DNA of 64,000 bases, taken from Rummeliibacillus sp044763875. Its GTDB lineage: Bacteria > Bacillota > Bacilli > Bacillales_A > Planococcaceae. The translations under genes were made by a program, and so were the position numbers. The stretch lies in the NCBI RefSeq assembly GCF_044763875.1, contig NZ_JBIWGZ010000001.1, forward strand, positions 62,001-126,000. Reading direction: 5' to 3'. A model generated the notes under the pieces. The model saw only the letters and a program-made list of their open reading frames with translations. It was not told the origin of the DNA and made no database searches. This document shows, in pieces, positions 34,270 to 42,786 of this stretch (position 1 is the first letter of the stretch; every line of letters starts with the position of its first letter).

Positions 34270-35465
34270 TTGGATTCTTCATAACACTGAATAGCAGTAA
34301 ATAATAGCATACAATGCTCAAAACTATTTGTATTTAGTGATGTGATTTCTCTAATTTTTTCTAACCTATAAATTATCGTGTTTCGATGAATATAGAGATT
34401 ACGGGATGCTACGCTTAAATTCATATTGCATTTACAGAATTCAATAAAAGTAGAAGATAATATTTCATAATTGTCATGTTCAATTAAAGATGTAATACTT
34501 CGTAATAACTTTACCTGGTATGTCGGATTCAACTCTTTTGGAAGCAGCCATAACAAAGTTTCGAGTTCTTTGTACACATAGATTCCCGTACCTTCTTCAA
34601 AGCTTACTCCTAAGTTCATAGCTTTAATGGCATTATTATAGGATTCAATAATACCCCTGATTCCAGTATTTCTATCCCCCACAGATATAGAGACACTAGC
34701 AGGATATTTCTTTTCTACAAAAGTATTTAACTTCTTGAGATTTTCATCTAAACTCGCTATTAAAGATGAATATGATTGTTTATAAGGGAGCGATTTAATG
34801 ACAATAAAACGCTCGAAATCTAATAATGAGATAATATCATCTTTACATTCATGGAAAATCAAATTCAAAAATCCTAAAACATCTTTTTGGAAATACTGGA
34901 ATGTACCAAAAAATTCATCATTTACTTTCTTGGATGGCAAACTTTGTGCATAACGATTAATCTTGATAACCAGGCAAACTCTATCTTTCTGTAAATCAAA
35001 TTCTAGAAGATTGGCATATTGATGAATATGATCCGTTTCGTTTGTTTCTTTTTCGTTATAATTGATTAATTGATGAACAAACATTTCTATCATTTTTTCC
35101 TTAAGCTCTAGCATCTCATTTCGGAAGGCTTCTTGGCATAACATTTCTACTTGATTTTTGACAAGTTGTACATATTTTTCGACCTCTCGAGGAGAACCAA
35201 CGATTCCAAGAACCCCGATCACTTTATTATTAAACTTGATTGGTGTAGAAACACCTGGAAGGATTTTCTTCTCAACCTCAGTCGTACAATCTACTATTTC
35301 ATTTTTTTTAATAACTTCTAAGGAGGGCTTATGAAAAATACCTATTCGACTTTTATCGGTAGAGCCAATAATGATTCCCTCATTGTCTGTAATGCTAATA
35401 GGGAATTTTAGGATTTCACTAGCCTTTTCTACAATTTTCTGTGCATTATGTTCAAGTATTTTCAT
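34254..35465 (-). CDS. CdaR/PucR-type transcriptional regulator
   Basis: About 403 residues. The first 130 residues (ILEHNAQKIVEKASEILKFPISITDNEGIIIGS, GVSTPIKFNNKVIGVLGIVG) match the sugar-diacid recognition domain of CdaR; a GGDEF-like middle follows; the C-terminal 60 residues (TFIEFCKCNMNLSVASRNLYIHRNTIIYRLEKI) are the PucR helix-turn-helix (HTH_30). Such regulators activate catabolic genes when a diacid or related compound binds. ATG 35465 follows AAGGAATGAG; ATG 35486 is less likely. It faces the Rieske gene and ends against the beta-oxidation operon, so it probably controls both. Confidence 0.85.
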   Translation of the reverse strand: MKILEHNAQKIVEKASEILKFPISITDNEGIIIGSTDKSRIGIFHKPSLEVIKKNEIVDCTTEVEKKILPGVSTPIKFNNKVIGVLGIVGSPREVEKYVQLVKNQVEMLCQEAFRNEMLELKEKMIEMFVHQLINYNEKETNETDHIHQYANLLEFDLQKDRVCLVIKINRYAQSLPSKKVNDEFFGTFQYFQKDVLGFLNLIFHECKDDIISLLDFERFIVIKSLPYKQSYSSLIASLDENLKKLNTFVEKKYPASVSISVGDRNTGIRGIIESYNNAIKAMNLGVSFEEGTGIYVYKELETLLWLLPKELNPTYQVKLLRSITSLIEHDNYEILSSTFIEFCKCNMNLSVASRNLYIHRNTIIYRLEKIREITSLNTNSFEHCMLLFTAIQCYEESKKRSG

Positions 35466-35848
35466 ACAAAATCTCATTCCTTTCATAATATAAAGACTTT
35501 AAAAAAAGGTAAGATGAAAAAATGTAATAAATATCAACCTAGTATATGTCTTAGAAAATAAGTTATTTCTAACGTTATCGTAATCTGATTATTCTAAAAT
35601 TTATCCTCTTAATTATAAAGCAATATACAATTATATGTAAAATTAGAATAGTTGATAAAATCGTTATTAATTTCGATTTTGCTTCTGTGTTTACCATATT
35701 AGTTTAGTAAAAAATAACAAAATTTCATGATGATACACTTTTATTTTTGGGTGTTTTATACATATAATTCTGAATATTTTTAATATAAGATTAATTTATT
35801 TCCAATACCAAATTTGTTGCGAATAATATCTGAGGGGGGTAAATCTAT
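35466..35848. promoter_or_regulatory. divergent regulatory region
   Basis: AT-rich gap between the regulator and the Rieske oxygenase gene. It contains an inverted repeat AAAATCG-N10-CGATTTT (35657-35680) that might be an operator for the regulator. No gene or terminator seen. The ribosome-binding site GAGGGGGGT of the oxygenase lies at its right end. Confidence 0.4.
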
Positions 35849-36937
35849 TTGGACAAAATAGAAGTAAGAGTAAGTGAGAAGATTAGTGAAGCTTATACGC
35901 TACCATCTTGGCTCTATACAAAACCTGAAGTACTAGAAGTAGAGAAGAGAGAAATCTTTTGCAAAACATGGCAGTATGTTGGACATATGAGCCAATTTAC
36001 GAAGCCAGGGGATTATATTACAACAGAAGTTGCAGGTCGCCCGATTATTGTTAATTACGGTAAAGACGAAAAACTTCGTGCTTTCTACAATGTTTGTTCC
36101 CATAGAGCGGCAAAACTTGTTGAAGGTGAAGGGAATAAGGCAGTTTTTACTTGTCCATATCATGGGTGGACATATCGTACAGATGGATCTCTTCTTAGAG
36201 CACCAAATATGAAAGATTGTGAAAGCTTTGATCATCAAGATTTTTGTCTTAAGAATATACAACTTGAAGTTGTCCAATCTTTTGTTTTTATTAATTTAGA
36301 TCCTGAAGCTCCATCTATGACCACCCAATTTCCTGACTTATTCGACCATGTAGAAAAATATGATATCGAAAATTTTAAGAGAGTCCGAGTAAAGGAAACA
36401 ATTTGTAAATCGAATTGGAAAATTGGAATTGACAACTACCTTGAATGTGATCATTGCTCACTCGTTCATAAAACGCTTGTTTCTAAGCTTGATATGAATC
36501 TATACGACATCGCAATGTATGATTATTATTCGTATCAGGGCACTCCACTAAAAGGAAAGACAAGCGATTTTGGGTTAGGTGAAGGTGGGAGATATTACTG
36601 GCTGTATCCAAACACTTGGTTTTCATTTGACCCGGGTCCAGCAAATCTCTCTATTCACCAATCCATCCCGATTGACCATAAAACAACTAAGTACATTTAT
36701 ACTACTTTCTTTTTAAACGATGAGGTATCTGAAGAAGAGAAAGAATTGCTAGCAATGGATGATCTAGTTAGAAAAGAGGATCTTGATATTTGTGAAGTAG
36801 TTCAGCAAGGAATAGAAACAGGTGCTTATAAACAAGGAAGATTTTCACCAACAGAAAATTTAGTCCATCAATTTCATTTACTTTTACAAAAGGATTTAGA
36901 AGCAGTACTCCCACTGCAATTATCAAATTCGAAATAA
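35849..36937 (+). CDS. Rieske non-heme iron oxygenase, alpha subunit
   Basis: A 362-residue ring-hydroxylating-type oxygenase. The Rieske cluster motif is C-x-H-x16-C-x2-H (C83, H85, C102, H105). The catalytic domain carries the mononuclear iron site in DNYLECDHCSLVH (two His; an acidic ligand later). The family includes choline/betaine, carnitine (CntA) and stachydrine demethylases and is more like these quaternary-amine enzymes than aromatic dioxygenases in length and in having no beta subunit gene nearby. No reductase gene is adjacent, so electrons must come from elsewhere. TTG start with GAGGGGGGT about 9 bases upstream. Confidence 0.87.
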   Translation: MDKIEVRVSEKISEAYTLPSWLYTKPEVLEVEKREIFCKTWQYVGHMSQFTKPGDYITTEVAGRPIIVNYGKDEKLRAFYNVCSHRAAKLVEGEGNKAVFTCPYHGWTYRTDGSLLRAPNMKDCESFDHQDFCLKNIQLEVVQSFVFINLDPEAPSMTTQFPDLFDHVEKYDIENFKRVRVKETICKSNWKIGIDNYLECDHCSLVHKTLVSKLDMNLYDIAMYDYYSYQGTPLKGKTSDFGLGEGGRYYWLYPNTWFSFDPGPANLSIHQSIPIDHKTTKYIYTTFFLNDEVSEEEKELLAMDDLVRKEDLDICEVVQQGIETGAYKQGRFSPTENLVHQFHLLLQKDLEAVLPLQLSNSK

Positions 36938-36983
36938 CCAAATAGCATTATGAATCACTGAATATCTTATCTACGGCTCAAAA

Positions 36984-36997
36984 TGTAAACGCTTACT
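36984..36997 (+). promoter_or_regulatory. CcpA catabolite-repression element (cre)
   Basis: TGTAAACGCTTACT closely matches the cre consensus (TGWAARCGYTWNCW). It lies 40 bases upstream of the amino acid permease gene. It suggests that uptake and the amine oxidase are repressed when preferred sugars are present. Confidence 0.7.
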
Positions 36998-37036
36998 ATG
37001 AACCTTTGAAAATTTCTTCAGAAGGATGGTGAATTT

Positions 37037-38479
37037 ATGGAAAGTAGTAAAGATAACCAGCGACAATTAAAGCGGAAGATGAAAAGCAGACATTTGTTTA
37101 TGATTTCTTTAGGAGGCATCATAGGAACTGGTCTATTTTTAGGTTCTGGCTATGCGATCGGTGAGGCAGGTCCAACAGGTATCATTTTGGCTTATTTAGT
37201 AGGTGGCTTACTAATGTATTTGGCGATGGTATGTTTAGGTGAATTATCTGTTGTAATGCCAGTTTCAGGCTCGTTTCAAGCTCATGCGACAAAGTTTATT
37301 GGACCAGCCACGGGTTTTGTTGTTGGATGGGTTTATTGGTTAAGCTGGGCTTTAACTGTTGGACTTGAATTTTTAGCCGCGGGATTATTAATGGATAGAT
37401 GGTTTCCTGATGTACCTACATGGATCTGGTGCGTTTTCTTTGTGATTTTATTATCTACGATTAATTCACTGACGACGAAATTCTTTGCTGAAACAGAATA
37501 TTGGTTTGCTGGAATAAAAGTTGTAGCCGTAATCCTTTTTATTGTTGTGGGTATTGCCGCGGTTTTTGGCTTAATTGATCTAAAAAATCAGCCTACTCCA
37601 TATTTTTCTAATTTCCTTGGTGATGGTTTGTTTCCTGAGGGAATCTCAGGAGTATTCATCTCAATGATGACGGTTGTCTTTGCTTTCCAAGGTTCAGAGA
37701 TTATGGGGGTTGCAGCTGGGGAAACAGAAGAACCAGAAAAGAGTATTCCAAGAGCTATTCGAACACTTGTTTTCAGGATCTTAATATTTTATGTTTTAGC
37801 TATTTTTGTGTTATCCGCTATTCTTCCTTATAAAGAGGCTAGTGTACTTGAAAGTCCATTTGTTACAGTTTTTGATATGGTAGGAATACCCTATGCTGCA
37901 GATATTATGAACTTTGTCATATTAACTGCTATTCTTTCAGTTGGCAATACCGGATTATTTGCCTGTACAAGGGTAATGTTTTCGCTAGCTCAAAGTGGAA
38001 TGGCACCAAAAATTTTAGGGAAATTAAATAAACAGGGTGTACCATCAAATGCATTAATAATAACACTAGCATTTGCTTTGATTTCTTTGCTAACAAGTAT
38101 CGTAGCAAAGGATACATTATTCGTCGTTTTACTGTCAGTAAGTGGTATTGGCGGTACGCTTACTTGGTTGACAATTGCCGCTTCTCAAATCGGTTTCCGT
38201 AGAAAATATGTAAGAAATGGAGGGAAAGTTGAGGATCTAGTATATAGAGTTAAACTCTACCCATTTGTACCTATTCTTTGTATTGCTATGTGCTTATTTA
38301 TCTTTGCATTCACTGCTTATGACGAAACACAACGTAACTCACTATTTTGGGGATTAGGATTCATTGCTGCATGTTATCTATATTATTATATCGTGTTTAA
38401 TCGAAGAAATATTAAATTGCCGATAGATACAGAGTTATCAGTAGTTGAAGAAAAAAGTAGGGAGGAAATTATAAATTGA
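37037..38479 (+). CDS. amino acid permease (APC/AAT family)
   Basis: A 480-residue permease with 12 membrane helices and the AAT family signature in helix 1 (SLGGIIGTGLFLGSGYAIGEAGPTG). It is related to GabP, RocE and YtnA, importing amino acids or small amines by proton symport. GAAGGATGG precedes ATG. It overlaps the amine oxidase gene by 4 bases, so the imported compound is probably an oxidase substrate. Controlled by the cre site upstream. Confidence 0.88.
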   Translation: MESSKDNQRQLKRKMKSRHLFMISLGGIIGTGLFLGSGYAIGEAGPTGIILAYLVGGLLMYLAMVCLGELSVVMPVSGSFQAHATKFIGPATGFVVGWVYWLSWALTVGLEFLAAGLLMDRWFPDVPTWIWCVFFVILLSTINSLTTKFFAETEYWFAGIKVVAVILFIVVGIAAVFGLIDLKNQPTPYFSNFLGDGLFPEGISGVFISMMTVVFAFQGSEIMGVAAGETEEPEKSIPRAIRTLVFRILIFYVLAIFVLSAILPYKEASVLESPFVTVFDMVGIPYAADIMNFVILTAILSVGNTGLFACTRVMFSLAQSGMAPKILGKLNKQGVPSNALIITLAFALISLLTSIVAKDTLFVVLLSVSGIGGTLTWLTIAASQIGFRRKYVRNGGKVEDLVYRVKLYPFVPILCIAMCLFIFAFTAYDETQRNSLFWGLGFIAACYLYYYIVFNRRNIKLPIDTELSVVEEKSREEIIN

Positions 38480-39825
38480 AAAATACTAATTATGATGTAA
38501 TTATTGTTGGAGGCGGGTTTTCGGGAATAACAGCTGCTAGGGAGCTTAGTATGTTAGGACATAAGGTTCTTGTAATAGAGGCACGTGATCGTATTGGAGG
38601 AAGAACATGGGTAGATAACCGCTTAGGTACTCGACTTGAAATGGGAGGCACTTACGTACATTGGCATCAACCTCATGTCTGGACGGAAATAACACGATAT
38701 GGGTTAGAACTTACAACAGGACCTGATACGCAAAAGGTATACTGGATAGCTGATGGTAAATCATTTTCTGCTCCTGCTAGCGATTTTAAGAATAAGCTTA
38801 GAAAAGCAATTGAAAAGTTATTAAAAGAGGGAAATGAATATTTACCACTTCCATTTCAACCTTTACAATCTGAAAAGTTTAGAGAGTTAGATGGTATTTC
38901 AGCCGATCAATTTATCAAAACTTTTGATTTAACAAAAGAAGAATATGATATTATTCATGGCTGGATTGCTTCAGATTTTTGTGGAGCACCTGAAGAAGGA
39001 GCTGCTACACAAATACTTCGTTGGTGGGCTTTTTCACAAGGAAACTGGGAGACCCAAAGTGCGATGATTTCGACTTACCGTTTACAAAAGGGAACATCAG
39101 CGCTAATTGAGGCAATTTCAGCAGATGCAAATGCTGATATACAGCTTTCTACTATTGTAAAAAAGATTGAGCATCAAAAAGATACTGTTAATGTTATCAC
39201 AGATAGTGGCACTTGCTTCACTGGAAAAGCAGTGATCATAACGGTTCCGCTTACGACTTTGCAAGATATTGTATTCGAGCCAGCGCTGTCTCTAGAAAAA
39301 CAGGCTGCATCGAAAGAAGGTCAGACAGCTAAGGGTGTAAAAGTTTGGGCCAGAGTTAAAGGAGAATTAGAACCATTCGATGCCCTAGCACCGGGAAATT
39401 ATCCATTAAATTCTGTTCATCTAGATCGCATGATAGATGGGGACAGTATAGTTGTTGGTTTCGGACCAAGTGCAGTAAAACTCGATCCGAACGACAAAGA
39501 TGCTGTTGAGCGTGCATTAATGTATTGGATTCCTGATATTGAAGTTGTCGAAAGTACGGGGCATGATTGGGTGAACGATGAATTTTCTAAGGAGACCTGG
39601 CCAATGCTGAAACCAAATCAACTAACAACTTACTATGAGGAATGGAACACACCTGAAAACACAGTCTTCTTGGGAGGTACAACATATGCAAAAGGTTGGG
39701 CTGGTTTTATAGATGGTGCAATTGAAAGTGGTTTAACTGTCAGCAGAAGAGTTCATAAGTTTCTCTCTGCAGAAGCAGTTAGCTCAATAGAAAAGAACCA
39801 ATATACAATTGAATCAATTTCATAA
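38476..39825 (+). CDS. flavin amine oxidase
   Basis: A 449-residue FAD-containing amine oxidase: dinucleotide motif VGGGFSGITAAREL (residues 9-22), EARDRIGGRTW, MGGTYVHWHQPH near the substrate site, and the end motif GTTYAKGWAGFIDGAIESG. It resembles the monoamine/putrescine oxidase group, oxidising a primary or secondary amine to an aldehyde plus ammonia and hydrogen peroxide. The aldehyde could feed the dehydrogenase at 24989. TTG start, GGGAGG 10 bases upstream and overlap with the permease gene. Confidence 0.87.
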   Translation: MKNTNYDVIIVGGGFSGITAARELSMLGHKVLVIEARDRIGGRTWVDNRLGTRLEMGGTYVHWHQPHVWTEITRYGLELTTGPDTQKVYWIADGKSFSAPASDFKNKLRKAIEKLLKEGNEYLPLPFQPLQSEKFRELDGISADQFIKTFDLTKEEYDIIHGWIASDFCGAPEEGAATQILRWWAFSQGNWETQSAMISTYRLQKGTSALIEAISADANADIQLSTIVKKIEHQKDTVNVITDSGTCFTGKAVIITVPLTTLQDIVFEPALSLEKQAASKEGQTAKGVKVWARVKGELEPFDALAPGNYPLNSVHLDRMIDGDSIVVGFGPSAVKLDPNDKDAVERALMYWIPDIEVVESTGHDWVNDEFSKETWPMLKPNQLTTYYEEWNTPENTVFLGGTTYAKGWAGFIDGAIESGLTVSRRVHKFLSAEAVSSIEKNQYTIESIS

Positions 39826-39936
39826 TTCCACGAGAAAAGCTTGAGCTGAAAGCCCGGTTGGAAAGTAGAAAAGGCACTGAAAAAGTAAAAGTAGATGAAA
39901 ATTTATTATCAAAATCTTGAATTGATATATTTGTTG

Positions 39937-40050
39937 ATGTGGAATTAGCGAAGACTTCTGCGGGAAAGCGAGTCAGGTGAGACCCCGCAGGGAACGAAGT
40001 GAGCGAGGAGGCTCAACGCTCGCCCGCGAAAAGCGAAGCTAATTCCACAT
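39937..40050. repeat. GC-rich structured intergenic repeat, copy 2
   Basis: ATGTGGAATTAGC (39937-39949) and GCTAATTCCACAT (40038-40050) are perfect 13-base inverted ends. Between them are GACTTCTGCGGGAAAGCGAG, GTGAGACCCCGCAG, GAACGAAGTGAGCGAGGAGG and CTCAACGCTCGCCCGCGA, the same blocks as in the copy at 4232. The unit looks like a MITE-like or RNA-structured element. It occupies the gap between convergent genes; the rest of 39826-40279 holds two terminators. Confidence 0.82.
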
Positions 40051-40169
40051 AGTGCAGAAAGCAGATTAATACTATTAATATTTGTATTTAAACACTTTCT
40101 AGTACCCTAAACGTAGCGCTACTAAGTAGAAGTGTGCTGTGTTGCAATAAGATCTACCTAGATGAGATG

Positions 40170-40210
40170 AAAGGTCAGTGGTAAGATGAAAATTATTAAC
40201 ACTGACCTTT
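40170..40210 (+). terminator. terminator downstream of amine oxidase
   Basis: AAAGGTCAGTG (40170-40180) and CACTGACCTTT (40200-40210) form a perfect 11-base stem. Confidence 0.72.
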
Positions 40211-40235
40211 CACACAGCTGAATACAAATTATAAT

Positions 40236-40281
40236 GGCCTACAAGGATTCTTTAAAAAGAACCTTGTAGGCCTAATTTTTT
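40236..40281. terminator. terminator between convergent genes
   Basis: GGCCTACAAGG (40236-40246) pairs with CCTTGTAGGCC (40262-40272), with a T-run after it; it overlaps the end of the symporter gene and can serve both strands. Confidence 0.78.
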
Positions 40282-41749
40282 ATACTGCTAAATCATCTAT
40301 CTTTTCAGTTTGTGCGTGCTCTTTTTGTTTATCTGGGAAAAGCAGACTAAATACTATCCCGAATAATGCAGCTATGATGAAGGTAGTGAATCGAGAACTG
40401 ATGATCGCATCAAGTGGAGTAGAAATCCAGATTACAGTACTTAAGAAACCAGCAAGGACGGTGGCAATAACACCGATCCCCGAATACCTCTTCCATATAA
40501 ATGTAAGAATAATAGCAGGCGATAAGGTACAACCAACTCCTGCCCAAGCCCAGCTAACTACCAAGTACACAAGTGATTTTGATGTTAAGGCAATGAGTAA
40601 ACCCACTAAACCTGCCACAATGATGGTAATTCTCGAAACCTTCACCAGTTGCTTTTCTGTCAACTTCTTCCCCATTGCATTAGTTACAATGTCTTCACTG
40701 ACGGAGCTAGTCATGACTAAAAGCTGTGAATCAGCAGTAGAGATGATTGCGGCAAGAATTCCTGAAAGTAAAAGTCCGGCTATCCAAGGTGGAAGGAGAT
40801 CAAGTGCCATATAAGGTAGAATTGTTTCAACATCTGCGAACTGATGATCCTGATAAAGTGTAATAGCGGTAATACCAATTAGAAATGCTCCACAATAGGC
40901 TAAAATTGTCCAGACAATCGCAACAATACTACCTGTGTTCGCTTCTTTTTTGTTTTTCAAAGCCATAAACCTGGAACTAAGTTGTGGTTGTCCACCAAGG
41001 AAGCCAAAGAACCATGCAAAATTATTAAAGAATAGTAGACCTAATGCAAAACCTGTAACGCCACCTGTCCAAGAGTTAATCTCTGAGCCTGATGAGCTTA
41101 ACGCATGACTAATTGACAAGTCTCCAGTATAGATATTATAGAGCGCAACAATTGGAAGGATCACTAATGTAGCGAGCATCATAATACTCTGAATCATATC
41201 TGTCCATGCGACACTGACAAATCCACCTGCGTACGATAAGAGTATGACAATGATAATACTTAGGATCATTCCAACTGTTGTATGAATACCGAATACTGTG
41301 AATAGCGTTTTTCCAGCTCCAGCAATTTGTGCTCCAAAATAGAACATCATAAAACTAAAGATTAGAATGGTTGACAGCCATAAAATTAGTTTTCCGTGAG
41401 TTGGAAATCTCTTTGCTAGATATCCTGGAAGTGTCATAACCTGATATTTTTCTGCATCTTGCATAAATCGTTTCGCTAAAAATAACCAAGAAAAAACGAT
41501 ACCTAGCGCTATACCTACAGCTACCCAAATTCCAGATAAACCAGTTGTATAGACAAATCCAGTGTATCCTAAGAGTAACCACGCAGATTCTCCTGTTGCC
41601 CGTTCAGAAAAAGCTAACACCCATCCTGGTATTTTCTTACCACCTAGAAGGAAATCAGAATGCCCCATGTCCCTTCGGCTAAAGAAATACCCAACTCCTA
41701 GCATGAAAACGCAATAAAGGATAAATTCAACCAAAACAACTGTATTCAA
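40280..41749 (-). CDS. sodium/solute symporter (PutP-like)
   Basis: A 489-residue transporter of the SSS family with 13 membrane helices, the N-terminal SDFLLGGKKIPGWVLAFSERATGESAWLLLG region, and SGILAAIISTADSQLLV with the sodium-site serines of PutP. It imports proline, or a proline-like amine acid or betaine, with sodium. It is the last gene of a three-gene minus-strand set with the cyclodeaminase-like and FAD oxidoreductase genes, which suggests proline- or N-methylproline-type chemistry. Confidence 0.87.
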   Translation of the reverse strand: MNTVVLVEFILYCVFMLGVGYFFSRRDMGHSDFLLGGKKIPGWVLAFSERATGESAWLLLGYTGFVYTTGLSGIWVAVGIALGIVFSWLFLAKRFMQDAEKYQVMTLPGYLAKRFPTHGKLILWLSTILIFSFMMFYFGAQIAGAGKTLFTVFGIHTTVGMILSIIIVILLSYAGGFVSVAWTDMIQSIMMLATLVILPIVALYNIYTGDLSISHALSSSGSEINSWTGGVTGFALGLLFFNNFAWFFGFLGGQPQLSSRFMALKNKKEANTGSIVAIVWTILAYCGAFLIGITAITLYQDHQFADVETILPYMALDLLPPWIAGLLLSGILAAIISTADSQLLVMTSSVSEDIVTNAMGKKLTEKQLVKVSRITIIVAGLVGLLIALTSKSLVYLVVSWAWAGVGCTLSPAIILTFIWKRYSGIGVIATVLAGFLSTVIWISTPLDAIISSRFTTFIIAALFGIVFSLLFPDKQKEHAQTEKIDDLAV

Positions 41750-41790
41750 AAAATCATCTCCTTATTTTTGAGGTGAATACAAGCTAAAAG

Positions 41791-42756
41791 TTACAGATTA
41801 ACATATTGTCCAATTTGCTGATTCAAAGCTTTTTCATAAATAACATTAGCGACAACCAAATCGAAAAGGGCCATTCCAGTTGATTTAAATACGGTTGGGC
41901 GATGTTCTGAAAATGTAGGGTTGATCTTTTGGGTAATCACTTTTGAAAATGAAATGACTTGTGATTCTACTAGCCAATTATGCTGAATAGGGTCAATCAC
42001 ATCACCACTTTCATGAATAGCATCTAATGTATCAACGAATAAAAAATCTAGATTGTTATAAAGTGTCTCTGAAAACTCTCTCATTTGAGGCTGATAAGAT
42101 CCAATGCCAATAATTAGCTTTCCATTAAAAGCATTTTGAATAGTTGGTAGTACAGGTGAATTTGAGGTTGTTGCTGTTACTATAATGTCTGCTTGATCAA
42201 CTAACTCTGAAGTACTGCTCACAATATGAATTTCTATTTCTTTAGCTATTTGATTTCTAAGGGCTTGTACAAAGGATGGAAGTTTAGATGATGTCCGATT
42301 ATATAGATAGATGTCCTTGATATTTCTTACAGTACATGCGGCAATCAATTGATGCAGACCTTGAAACCCTGTACCAATTAAGCCAACAGATTGGGCATTT
42401 TCAGGAGCTAAATATTTGATGGCTACCCCCCCGATAGCTCCAGTTCTAATTCCAGTTAAAACAGTACCATTGAGGATTCCTTTAATCGTTCCATTTTCAC
42501 GATCATTCAGCATCATGACTCCTTGAGTTACGGGATATTCGTGATTATTTGGAAAAACATGAACAATCTTTAGGCCTGTAGAGTCCTTTGCAACACATGG
42601 CATTAGGAGCATGGTATTATCTTGATCTGTCATTTGATTTCGTAGGGGCATTTGGAAGTCATTACTTTCATAGAGAACGTAGGCATCTTCAATGGCAAGG
42701 ATCACATCATTCATCGTAACCGCTTGCAAAATATCTCTTTCATTTAGTATAAGCAA
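41791..42756 (-). CDS. ornithine cyclodeaminase/mu-crystallin family protein
   Basis: A 321-residue NAD(P)-dependent protein: HVFPNNHEYPVTQGVMML, GIRTGAIGGVAIKYLAP and nucleotide motif VGLIGTGFQGLHQL. Members deaminate ornithine to proline, reduce cyclic imines (delta-1-pyrroline-2-carboxylate, piperideine) or act as alanine dehydrogenases. Given the FAD oxidase and PutP-like genes, imine reductase or cyclodeaminase activity in proline-type metabolism is likely. TTG 42756 is the best start: AAGGAGGT precedes it by about 9 bases, while TTG 42777 overlaps that site. Confidence 0.85.
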   Translation of the reverse strand: MLILNERDILQAVTMNDVILAIEDAYVLYESNDFQMPLRNQMTDQDNTMLLMPCVAKDSTGLKIVHVFPNNHEYPVTQGVMMLNDRENGTIKGILNGTVLTGIRTGAIGGVAIKYLAPENAQSVGLIGTGFQGLHQLIAACTVRNIKDIYLYNRTSSKLPSFVQALRNQIAKEIEIHIVSSTSELVDQADIIVTATTSNSPVLPTIQNAFNGKLIIGIGSYQPQMREFSETLYNNLDFLFVDTLDAIHESGDVIDPIQHNWLVESQVISFSKVITQKINPTFSEHRPTVFKSTGMALFDLVVANVIYEKALNQQIGQYVNL

Positions 42757-42786
42757 TGTATGAATACCTCCTTCCAACCTTATTTG

